DNA of 64,000 nt from Ricinus communis (taxonomy: Eukaryota; Streptophyta; Magnoliopsida; Malpighiales; Euphorbiaceae). Shown piece by piece: positions 10,850 to 21,109 of this stretch. Numbering within the stretch: the stretch's first letter is position 1; each line of letters opens with the position of its first letter. Below the pieces are notes generated by a model that made no database searches, was not told the origin of the DNA, and worked only from the letters and a program-made list of their open reading frames with translations. Location of the stretch: NCBI RefSeq assembly GCF_019578655.1, contig NC_063257.1, forward strand, positions 32,585,159 through 32,649,158. The letters run 5' to 3'. The translations under genes were made by a program, and so were the position numbers.

Positions 10850-13800
10850 AACTAGTCACAAAGACTAGCACAGAAAAAGGGAGTCACTACCGGGGTAATT
10901 TTCCAAGACACTTTTACCAAACAAATGGCGTACTAGATTCCATAAGGAAACTTCGCCACATTTGGAGATGGCTCCGGAAGCCAACTTCCTTATTTTTGTA
11001 TTCCCAGATTTAATTTTATTATTTAATGGCCTATTCCCTATAAATGCAAGATAATATTTCTACAGATCAAGCACTATAGCATGTGAGGTCCACCTAAATC
11101 TAGCCCATTTTAGTTTTAGCCCAATTACCCCATTTATGTTGTTAGCCTAAACTATCTATTAAGTTATGTACAAAGAGGCCCACCTTGTCTAGCCCAACTA
11201 AAAATTATGTTTGATTACTAAGTATCTATTCTAAATGGGCTACAATTTACATGTCAAAGCGTGAGTCACTGATCCTATTCTGAGTAAGTTGATTAATTAA
11301 CTAAGTATGCCAAAGCCCACTAAGTCTAATTGGATTTTAATTTAAGCCTAAACTTACCAATATATTAACCTAATGATCTATAATTTCATGCCAAAGTTAA
11401 AGTTTTAGGGCCTAAGTCTAAATGTCCAGTTTGATTAACAATCATATAGTTAGTTATTTGCCAGTCATCCATTAAAATAAAGCAAAAATAAAACAAGAAA
11501 TAAAGAAAGCAATAAATCTAAATTATTACAACAATTCTTATAACTAATAAATGTGAAAGAAAAACTAACGACTAATCTAGGTCAAAATGGCCAAAAATGA
11601 CAAAAAGGCTCGAAAATCACGAAACATGGCAAATTTGAAAGAATAGTCGGCTGGTGACATCACAAAGCCAATCAGCTTAGCACTAAGCCGATCGGCTCTT
11701 GGCTCCTGACTAAGCCGGTTTTGGTTATTTCAGCACTCCAATCCTAAAACTTCGATGTTACATGCATGAAATACATAAATTCAATTATAAACCCACAAAA
11801 GATCGAATAATAAATAGATAGACGTATTTTTAAGATAAGGATGTTTGAATTGATGAAAAAGAAAACTTATAGTAAAGAAACATGATAGTTTCCTAAAAAC
11901 ACAAACATTAGAATAACCATATGAAATTAATAAAACTTAGATCTAATCACGCAAACACATGTGAATTATCATCAAAGAAAATCTAACATGTTGACATATT
12001 TATTTATTGTATAGGAGTATCATATTCTACATCCAAGAACATAAAAGTTATCAGATTCAAAACTCAATAACGCGGAAGTTATCAGATTCAAAATCTAAGA
12101 ATATAAAAGTTATCAGACTTAAAACTCAAGAACGTAGAAGTTATCATATTCGAAATCCAAGAACATAGAAGTTATCAGATTTAAAACTCAAGAAACATGC
12201 TAATCATGTTAAAACCTAATTCTAACATATAAAACATTAAAAACAACAGTCATCGAAAGAACTACAAAACCATAACATGTTTCTAATAACATAAAGATAA
12301 AAAAAAAGTAATAAAGAAAACAAAAAAGAACAGAAGAATGATGATATTGATGCTTTAAAACCCTCAGGTTCTCACCATATTGTGTAGATCCTTGAGTCTT
12401 GGGTAATTAGGAAGAGTTTGAATCGTAAATAGGGTAGGAATCCAGAGTGTTTAGAGGTTTTTTTGTTTGATTTTTAAGAGTGTATTTTTTAGCAAGAGTT
12501 AGATTTTTGAAAGTCATAAAGACTAGCATAGAGAAAGGGAGTTGCCACCTGGGTAATTCTCCCAGACACTTTTATTAATTGAGTAACATTTCTAGATTCC
12601 ATAAGGAAGCTTCGCACAATCTAAAAGCCAACTTCCTTATTTATATATCTATATTTTTAATTTTATTGTTTAACATGTTATTTCCTTTAAATATAATATT
12701 TATAATACTATAATTAATCACTACAACATGTGAGGTCCACTTAAATCTAGAGGCTCAATCCTCTATTGTATTGTTAGCCTAGTTTTACTATTCAATTATG
12801 CATAAAAAAGCCTACCTACTCTAGCCCAATTATAGGTTATGCTTTGATTATCAAGTTTTTAACCTAAGTGGACTACCATTTGCATGCCAATGCCTAATTA
12901 GGTATTCCTATTCTAAGTGAGTCTATTAATTAATCTTAAACATGGCACAAGCCCACTAAGTCTCTATGGGTTTAATTTAGGTCTAAATTGCCAATATTTA
13001 CCCTAATGGACTATAGTTTAAATGCAAAGCTCAATTTAGCATATGTATAGGTTTTCAATTTTAATTTGCAATCAAATATCAAATATTTGCCATTCATTCA
13101 CCAAAATAAAGCAAAGAAATAAAGAAAGCAGTAAGCCTAGATTATTATAACCCTTTTTACAACTGATATACTTAAAATATTGACTAATCTAAGTCCAAAA
13201 AGGCAAAAAATGACAATAGGGTTCAAGAATTTCAAAACAGGATGAATTTAAGAAAACTACCGACGATGACCTCATAGAGCCGATCGACTCAACGCACAAC
13301 CGACTGGCTATGCACTAATTCAATCGGCTCTACACTTCTATAATGGCCGATTTTAGTTTATTCGATGTTCCACCGCCCGAAACTCGATATACATGCATAG
13401 AAACACATCAAACATGACTAATATATGTACAAGGCACGAAAATAACATGTATAATGAACAAATTTGAGATAGGAATTCATCAAAACAAATAAAAGGCAAT
13501 TTCTAGTAATCAAATACTTAAACATGACAACTTTACAAAAATTGAAATAATCATGCAAAACTTAATCTAATCATGCCAATATTCATGAGTTAACACCATA
13601 GGGAAGTAAACTTAGCATAATAAACTATTCATATGATCATTAAATTCCAAAACCCGAGAACACCATATTATCATATATTCAAAACCCAATAATCATGCAT
13701 GAGGCATAAACATATTCATCATAAGAAAACCTAATTCAAAGCATGTTGATCATAAAATAAACACAATTATGTTATTCCTAACATGTTTCTAGTAATTAAA

Positions 13801-14000
13801 ACAATTAGAAAAATTGAAAAGAAATTCAGAAAAGGGGTAGAGATATGATATGATGATGATATGATTTCAAACCCTCAACTTGTCATCATATTATGCAGAT
13901 CCTCGAGCCTCAATGAGGAGGATGTTGAATCACATATTTGGTAGTAATCCAGAGTGTTTAGGGTTTGTGTCTTGATTTTTAAAAGATGGGGCACTACCTT
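10850..14000 (+). repeat. Two tandem ~1.5-1.65 kb non-coding units, LTR-like
   Basis: Unit A (about 10850-12505) and unit B (about 12512-14000) both start near 'CAAAGACTAGCA' or its variant followed by 'AAAGGGAGT', run through 'CTTCCTTATTT', 'TGTGAGGTCCAC' and 'GCCCACTAAGTCT', and end near 'ATCCAGAGTGTTTAG'. Neither has coding potential. The 'GGGAGT(C/T)GCCACC' style phrase resembles parts of Tat/Ogre-type Ty3 elements, so these may be old LTRs or a satellite made from them; that is inference. Each carries a short island with GCCGATCGGCT-like palindromes (about 11640-11720 and 13260-13330). Confidence 0.6.
12026..12200 (+). repeat. 31-bp minisatellite, about five units
   Basis: The phrase AAGTTATCA recurs at 12045, 12076, 12107, 12138 and 12169, exactly 31 bp apart. 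Between occurrences the sequence alternates between 'GATTCAAAACTCAAGAAC' and close variants. It lies inside unit A only; unit B has no matching expansion. Confidence 0.85.
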
Positions 14001-15974
14001 GAAAACTAACTGTGGCTTTGTTGTCAATTGCCAAAATAAACTATTTGTTCCTCTTAGTTGTTGAGAATTGCTAATCCTAAGCTCAAGGCTTCTCTTTCTA
14101 TTTCTAGACAAAAATTCAGGAAACGTATAGAGACTTTTTGATATACATTCTCAACTCTTAATAACACCAATAATTAAAATAATTATTTTGGACTTATCAG
14201 AGTGTTTTATCAATAAATTCTAAATAAATAATTTAAAATTAAAATATTTTCCAATAAAACGTTTCAAAAGATGTATTTTCACTAATTTTAGCATTTTAAA
14301 TCAAAAAAGAACACAAAACGACATCAGATTTCAAGGCATCGACTAATTGGGATCAGATAGAGCTGCTGGCTCTATACAGAAATGGTCGTGATTCTACGCC
14401 GAGCCGATTAGCTCTGGGTAAATGCACCGGGCTTGTACGTAAAGTCGATTGGCTCAAGGGGCAAAAAGGTTTTAAAATTTTTATGCTCTAATCCCTAAAC
14501 TTTAAAATTTTACAATTTCACCCCTCGAACTTAATTTTTCTCTCAATTTAGTCTAAATTTATTTCAGAAAATAATTTTTGGTTCAATTATTCACAACCCT
14601 AATTGGGATTTGGCCATCCCTCGATATCTAGATTCAAAAAATGAGTGCTGACAGTTTACCCTCAGTTTGTCAGAGTTTATAAATACAAATATATTTAAAT
14701 AAATCAAGACAAATCATAAATATCAAGGATATGATTTTGAGCTGTAAAAGTTACGCTCCGTTGGCCCAAGCTAGTACAGACTTTTTATTTGACTTAGATT
14801 TATGGGCCACCTCCATTTAATTTTAAGGATCACGCCCATCTGGATTATAGGACTACGCCTTTTTGATTGAAGGACTACACCTGTTTAATTGAAGGACTAC
14901 ACCTGTTTGGGTAAAGGACTGCGCCTGCTTAATTGAAGGAGTACACTTGCTTGATTAAAGGACTAAGCCTGCTGAATTGGTTGATTTCCCACTTATGACT
15001 ATTGAATTTGATTTTGGATTTATATATTCCACTTGAGGATGTAATTTAATTGATCTTTTTCCTCCAAGAGTGAATTAGTAATTTGTCCGTCTAGGCACTA
15101 ATAGTTGATTTTAGAGATTAGGGACCAAATGGCACTTTTGCCTTAGGACACACACACACACACACATATATATTTCCTTATCCATTCTTTCTCACTTCTC
15201 TTTATACCCTGTACACTCTTTCTTTGATTTCTTCACCAATTCTTAACCAAATTCTGTGAAATCTGTCTTAGAATAGCTAATTCCTCTTCAAGAATTGCAA
15301 GGCATACACTAATCGCACCGAATTGGGATTGTTCATTGCCGATTTCATGCCAAAATGATCTTAAGCTTGTGAAAGGGGAGGAAATCCTTATTTTGGCCAA
15401 ATTGAGCACTAACCGGGCGTTTTCGGCCGTTGACAAGGTATTTTTTTGCTAAACTTGTTTATCGGTCATTTTTACACTAGAAAAACATAATTTATTGAAA
15501 AATGTGAAAAGTCAAGAAAAGTCATACTGGCCTAACCTGAATAGCCGATCGGTTCTACATAGTCTGATTGGACGCACACGAGCTAGAAAATGACTGTCTA
15601 CACCAGTTTTTAAGGATAAACTTGAAAAAGTCAGAGTACTTACCTATTTTGGACTTCGATATGCATATGTGTGCATTTATACCTATTTTTGCACTTTTAG
15701 AGCGATACTGTGTCGATCCGGTTCGTTAGGAACTTCTAAGGTGCCCGAGAGTCGTTCGATCAGCTGCCTAGTTCTATCCAGGCTCAAATTTGTGGCACTA
15801 GGTCTGCTAGTTCATCACTATTCTGCCTTTTATCATTGGGAGGACCGACCATAACTCGGTTTATACCCTTCTTGAGAGGTGGATAGACACCACCTACACC
15901 TTCCATACCCCAATCAGAAAGCTGATACTATCTCCTCTTTCTTTTATTGCCATTATAGGAATCGACTTCACAAG
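14001..15974 (+). other. Non-coding, LTR-like debris with palindromic islands
   Basis: There is no convincing gene. GCCGAT(T/C)(A/G)GCTC-like islands recur near 14400 and 15545, as in the preceding tandem units. A CA/TA microsatellite sits at about 15150-15172. Short open frames here (for example 15669-15854) are unsupported by any recognisable protein. The stretch probably belongs to the same LTR-derived sequence as 10850-14000. Confidence 0.5.
14826..14980 (+). repeat. 22-bp minisatellite, seven units
   Basis: Units start at 14849, 14871, 14893, 14915, 14937 and 14959, each 22 bp, with a degenerate first unit from 14826. The consensus is AGGACTACACCTGTTTAATTGA. The period is exact across six units while the base sequence varies by several substitutions per unit. 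Confidence 0.9.
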
Positions 15975-17042
15975 TACCCCCGTACCTTTCGATGATGCCA
16001 TACATGATGAGAGGTTCAATTCTCAGATGAAGAATATAAAGCTGCTCGCAGTTACATATTACTCAATTGTGCTGAATGTCAACCCTATATACAGTAACTT
16101 GAACTGTTCACCTAAAATAAATTACTATTCATATTTTTATTTATTATTTACTAATTGTAGTTGCAATTGCGAAAGGCTATATGTCAAACAATTAAAAATG
16201 AGACAACCAAACATATCTAGTCAGCAGGTGGATGCTAAACTTAAGAATGAGTTTGCAGATTGGTTCAAAAGTTATGTAAGTTGTTTTTACATAGTACTTC
16301 ATAATACAACTAAGCTTCTAATCCTCGTTTGGTAACAATTGGAAATCCCCCTAAATTGTAGGCAACTAATAACAAAATGAACCAGCTAATAAAGGATCTA
16401 TCGAGGGGTCCCTTTAAATCAATCATTACTTATTCGGGGTATTTTATTAATGGGTTTAGATTCCACATAGTTAGGCACGGTTTAGGTCAATCAACAATGA
16501 ATAGTGGAGTGTGCCTATAAGGTTAAAGTTACATTATGGATGAGAGCGATTATTATGGCCGACTATTAAAAGTTGTACAGTTGGAGTACCTAGGGTTGCT
16601 AATAAAGAAGAATGTGTTATTCAAGTGCGAGTGGTTTGCCTCAATACCAAATTTAGGTACAAAGGTGCTCAACGAAACCATAAGCGCAAGTTTAATTGGT
16701 ACAAACCATTTATACTTTAAGTATAAGAAAATCAAGTATATTATTGCACATATTCGAGCTTGCCTCGCGATAAGAGCAATTGGTGGGCCGTTTGCAAAAT
16801 AAATATGAGATCTGATGTGGATGTTCCAGATACTACATCTAAGAATCCACCAGCTCTAAGACCACCATTTTAGGAGGATCAATTAAACATATATATTCCA
16901 GTACAGTTAGACGAAGACCCAACATCTTTGAATGATATGGATGGTGGGACATGAAAATGGCAGTAGTGATGATGACTTGGGAGTTGATTCGGAAATAGAC
17001 AATCAGATTGATGAATCATATAATAGTGACTTAGGCATATAA
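15975..17042 (+). pseudogene. CACTA (En/Spm) transposase, TNP2-like C-terminal region, degenerate
   Basis: A fragment near 16020-16080 reads, across a frame shift, 'YKAARSYILLNCAECQPY'. The piece at 16200-16275 gives 'QQVDAKLKNEFADWFKSYV'. The region 16390-16500 gives 'LSRGPFKSIITYSGYFING'. The open frame 16536-16802 contains 'MDESDYYGRLLKVVQLEYLG', 'VLFKCEWFASIPNLGTKV' and, out of frame, 'LPRDKSNWWAVCKI'. These are hallmark stretches of the C-terminal domains (DUF4218/DUF4216) of plant TNP2 transposases (family knowledge). The probable introns at about 16085-16160 and 16276-16360 end in TAG-type acceptors. An acidic tail runs to about 17042. The catalytic N-terminal part is absent. Confidence 0.8.
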
Positions 17043-17199
17043 GTTATTTTTCTGTAATTAACTTAGATGTAATATGATTTTTATTTATTTTATGCTATTT
17101 GTACATTGACTACTTCATACTTAATTTAAGCTTCTTATAAATGTTGATTCAAATAAACCAATGATGTTTGCAATTTTGGAAAATTAAAATAATTCAGAT

Positions 17200-17740
17200 G
17201 GCAGATAGATGTCCTCATAAGGACTATCGCGGATGACCTACTCCACCACCCTTACCCCCATTCATGGAGACATGCCAGACACATTCTTTTACACCTACCT
17301 CTACACCCTCATCGAAGCCAGTGTTGCCTTTACCACCCTCCACTACCCCTACAGATTCTTCACCTTCTACTACTATTCCACCATCTGTCACCAGTTCACG
17401 ACCCACTATTGCTCCACCTCCCACTACACCCGTCCTACCACTTGAAAGGACCTTACTTGTTGGATCATCATCAGGGAGTTTGAAGCCCCATGTATGGATT
17501 GAGAATGATAGATAATAAAATTTATTATTTTTATGATATTGATAATTACGGTAACTACATTGAAATTTCTTGTCTAAACTAATTGCATTAAATTTCTTGT
17601 ATACAAGCTTGTACCTTCTCATCTCTGCTCAGCGAGGGCTACGAAGATCTTCAAGAACACTATAGAGCGCGAGAGGTACATGTAGCGATTTGTGCCTAAG
17701 AAGACGAAGAACCCATACTTCACGGAGTGGAAGTAATAAA
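17200..17740 (+). pseudogene. Probable second ORF of the CACTA element, fragment
   Basis: 17264-17515 is open and extremely rich in Pro, Ser and Thr ('PPSTTPTDSSPSTT'), then 'LLVGSSSGSLKPHVWIEND'. After an AT-rich, intron-like gap, 17625-17740 reads 'SARATKIFKNTIERER' and 'KKTKNPYFTEWK'. A low-complexity leader followed by a 'GSSGS..W' phrase and an 'IF...I.ER' helix is typical of the Ptta/En/Spm-type protein that accompanies TNP2 in plant CACTA elements. The position right after the TNP2 remnant fits. The low complexity makes the call moderate. Confidence 0.45.
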
Positions 17741-17768
17741 TATTATGATTATTCAGTATTTTTTATTT

Positions 17769-18881
17769 GCAATTGATCTATATTTTGATTCTAATAACTA
17801 AATTAATTATCACTAATACCATGATTGAGTGTCTATGTGATAGAGCATCAAAGGGACTAAGCCTATCCTGAATATTCTTTAGCCTTGAAGCAAGTCTTGT
17901 AAAAAGACCTTAAAAGCGTGAGGGTGATTCCAAGGCGCGGGGACGCTTTTCATATGGCTAAAAATTTACAAGACGTTGAAAAGTCCACCTGACAGCAAGC
18001 CAATCTTCTCGTGACACTTGGCAGTCAAAGTGTCAAAGCTCCAACAAGCGCGAGAATGCCTCTCTTTAGGCCTTGAGACAAATTTTGGTAGAAGATAGCG
18101 CGACGAGAAGCGCGAGGGCGCTATTGTGGCATGGGGGTGGTTTCCGTAATTAATGCGATGTCAGTTACCATTGAGAGATTAGCCACCCTATCAGTGCCAC
18201 GTGGCTAGAGCCCTTGGAGCACCAACATCTCTTTTTAGAAAGCGCGGGGGTGCTTTTCATGACTTCTGGCAATTTTTGCCAAGTCATTAAATATTGCAAT
18301 TAAAGAGTTTTAGTTTTATTCTAACATCTCCAAGGAGTTAGTATGTGTATAAATATCCCTCTTAAAGACTCTATAACAAAGTGTGTGAATTAGATATACC
18401 AAAACTCATGAAAATTTATTTTTCAACTTTTTACTCTCATTTTTTTTTGTAAAGTGTATTAAGTTGAAACTATTTGTTCAACTAAAACTTAAAAAGGTTA
18501 TTGTGTGAGCCTAGGTATTAAAAATACAAGGAATTGGTATTTGAGTAACCATTAGTACTGAAGGGTTAAAAGACTTAGTGAGAGTTTCATTCACTAAGGG
18601 AAGAGGTTTAGTATCAGCCTTGAAAACACCAAGTTGTTGGGTGAACTTGTAAAACCCAAAGGTTGTAATCTTAATGATTATAGTGAAACACTCAAGTATG
18701 ATCTTGAGGAGTGGACATAGGGAGGTTTGTTCCTGAACCACTATAAGTCCTTGGTGTTATCTTCTCTAATCCTTACTATCTTTACCTTTACCTTGACTTC
18801 TTGTGTTTTTACCTAAAATCTTTTATTTCCGCAATATGCCGTCACCAATTCAACCCTCCTTCTTGGTTCCAAGGGACAACA
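17769..18881 (+). repeat. 5' LTR of the SIRE-like copia element
   Basis: It aligns with 26533-27714 from GCAATTGATCT onward. The opening TGTTGACCTAAGGT seen on the 3' copy is absent, replaced by unrelated sequence. It ends ...GGGACAACA two bases before the primer site. It includes GC-rich imperfect hairpins of the form AAAGCGCG...GCGCTTTT (near 17907, 18100 and 18238), striking in AT-rich surroundings. Confidence 0.88.
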
Positions 18882-18883
18882 AG

Positions 18884-18895
18884 TGGTATCAGAGC
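18884..18895 (+). other. Primer binding site, initiator-tRNA-Met type
   Basis: TGGTATCAGAGC directly follows the 5' LTR and is complementary to the 3' end of plant initiator tRNA-Met, the usual primer of copia elements. Confidence 0.93.
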
Positions 18896-18935
18896 AAAGT
18901 CACTCTTATCAAGCTTAATTGCAAGTGCAAAGATC

Positions 18936-19740
18936 ATGGCAACTAATGAAGGAGCCCAACACCTCAAGCCATTCTTTGAAGGATCCGATTATGCTTTTTG
19001 GAAATTCTGTATGGAAATCTATTTGGATTCTTATGATATTGAAGTGTGGGACTATGTGGTGAAAGAATGGAAAGCTCCCACTGAAATAAAGAATGGTGAA
19101 GAAAGAATCTTTCCTAGAGAAGAATGGGTTGATGCCTATAAGAAGCACAACCACAAGAACAAGCAAGTAATGGCTATACTTGTGAGTTGCCTCTCCGGAG
19201 AATAGTGTGGGAGAGTACAACATTGTACTACCGCTCATCAAATTTGGACTACCTTGGAGAACTACCATAAAGGCACGAAATAAGTAAAATCAAGAAAGAT
19301 TCAAATGTACGTCACAGAGTAAGAGATGTTCAAGATGAAGCCTAATGAGTCTGTCACCGACATGACAAATAGACTTCTCACAATCATCAACAACATGAGA
19401 AAGCTTGGAAAGCACTATGAGCAAGTGAACATCAACAATAAAATCCTTAGAAGCCTTTCTTTGGATAAATATGGTGCTAGAGTGGCTAGTATTGAAGAAG
19501 CAAATGAAGACTTAGGGAAGATTCCTATGGATGTTCTTAGGAAGCTTCTAACTCATAAGATATCTCTTATGAGGGATGAAGTAGATGGAGATTGTGGAAA
19601 GAAGAAAACCCTAGCTCTCAAGGCTAGCATTAAAGCTCAAGATGCAATTGATGTCCCAAGTGATGATGAAGAATAAGGGGAAGCTCTAAGTGAGAGTGAT
19701 GATGTGGCACTCATCACCAAGCATGTCAAGAGGATACTTG
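18936..19740 (+). pseudogene. SIRE-like copia gag, N-terminal and middle part
   Basis: The start codon at 18936 opens 'MATNEGAQHLKPFFEGSDYA', followed by a 'W.....YL' helix typical of copia capsid proteins. A TAG at 19203 breaks the frame. It resumes at 19326 with 'MFKMKPNESVTDMTNRL' and 'KILRSLSLDKYGARVASIEE' and stays open to 19676. Capsid protein coats element RNA. Homology stops abruptly near 19740, where plastid-like DNA begins, and gag resumes around 20005. Confidence 0.88.
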
Positions 19741-20005
19741 AGGCCCATTGCGTGTGCTCGGGGTAGAAGTTTTTTATAAATGTGTCGCCTATGAATTTTT
19801 GACTATAGCAGGTATTCAAGAATCAATACATGAAATTTTAATGAATTTGAAAGAAATTGTATTGAGAAGCAATTTGTATGGAACCTTGGAATTAAAAATG
19901 GGCAATCCTGAGCCAAATCGTTCTTGAATTGATTGGAATGGGATGTTGAATTTATTTGTTTTCCTCTTTGCCAATAAATCATAATTCTCTTCTACTCAGA
20001 AATGA
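19741..20005 (+). other. Chimeric plastid-derived insert in gag: rpoA piece joined to trnL intron piece
   Basis: From about 19788 to 19884 the reading frame gives '[19 protein letters not shown]' then '[10 protein letters not shown]', which I recognise as the N-terminal region of the chloroplast RNA polymerase alpha subunit (rpoA). Without a gap it changes at about 19884 to GGAATTAAAAATGGGCAATC followed by CTGAGCCAAAT, the very conserved end of the chloroplast trnL(UAA) intron. These two loci are far apart in plastid genomes. The flanks 19741-19787 and 19922-20005 match neither gag nor anything I can name, and may be further organelle pieces. Confidence 0.78.
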
Positions 20006-21081
20006 AATGTTCTAAATGTAGATGCTACACCAAAACTAGGCATGAACATCCCATTCGGCCGGGAGATAGAAGAAGTAACAAGCCATTCACAAGTAAAAAT
20101 TCCTTCTCTAAATGAAGAACAAGTAAGGACAAGAAGGAGAAAGTCACTTACTACGAATGTGGGAAGCAAGGGCATATTAAACCGAATTGTCCCAAGTACT
20201 TGAAGAGGAAAAAGGGAGACCAAGAGAAGAAAAAGGGTTTAAAGGCTACTTGGAGTGATGCTTCTTCGTCCTCTAACAATGAGAGTGAAAGAGAAGAGGA
20301 AACTAATCTTTGCTTTATGGCAAATATGGATGAGTCTCAAGAGGTATGTTACACTTCTCATTCATGCAACTTTTCTTCTTCTTGTTCATCTTCTTATTCT
20401 GTTGGTGATGATTTATTAGATGATGAGGATGAGCTCTTACAAAACATGCTTTCAAAATTAAACTTTTACAAAAACAGATGCTCTTGCTTGGAGGAAGATC
20501 TTAAAATTTCAAAGAATGAAATTGCCTCCTTAAAAACATCTAATGATGACCTAAGGAAATCATTGGATGATGTTTCAAAAGAAAAGCTTTTTAAAGAAAA
20601 TAACTCTTTGAGAAATGAAGTTGAAGAACTTAGAAACTCAATCTTAAAATTTCACAAAGGGAAAGAGTCTCTTAACACCCTAGTTATGTCTCAAAGACCT
20701 CCTCTTGTTAGACATGGACTTGGGTTCAAAGGAGCTTCATCATCCTCATCTCATAATACAATCTTTGTCAAAGCCACGAAACCAGAACCATTTGAAAGAA
20801 ACTCAAATGGAGTTTCAAAGAGCAATACACACACTAGACCTCCCATTCAAAATAAAGGGAAAGGTACACATGTTCCCAAGGCTAAGCCAAGAGGAACAAA
20901 GCATGTGTTCATGTATAAGAACATAAATGTTGGTAAACCTTGTTCATGCATGTGTAATAGTAATCATATGAGGTCCAAACCTCAAGCAAAAGTGTCTAAT
21001 AAAACCAATTCAAACTTTATTAAGAATTCTAAGGTCAATTGCCACTATTGCATGAGAATTGGACACATCAATATGAAATGA
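20005..21081 (+). pseudogene. SIRE-like copia gag, C-terminal part with zinc knuckles
   Basis: The first CCHC knuckle is at 20149-20190, 'YYECGKQGHIKPNC'. Its first cysteine is Tyr (TAC for TGC), so zinc binding is probably lost. From 20200 a 293-residue open frame gives a serine- and acid-rich stretch, then a coiled coil (about residues 80-150, 'CSCLEEDLKISKNEIASLKT'), a basic tail, and a second knuckle 'CHYCMRIGHINMK' whose last cysteine is replaced by a stop (TGA, 21079-21081). Knuckles bind element RNA. Confidence 0.85.
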
Positions 21082-21109
21082 AAAATAAAGAAAATGCATC
21101 TTTTTCATA

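Noticed and set aside
12026..12200. CRISPR-like array
   Set aside because: The 31-bp units are contiguous with no unique spacers, and the genome is a plant nucleus; it is a minisatellite.
15669..15854. 61-residue frame as a small gene
   Set aside because: No recognisable protein; the surroundings are LTR-like debris.
17224..17622. Minus-strand 132-residue Gly/Val-rich frame
   Set aside because: It is the antisense of the Pro/Ser/Thr-rich CACTA segment; low complexity explains the open frame.
18915..19268. Minus-strand 117-residue frame
   Set aside because: Antisense shadow of copia gag.
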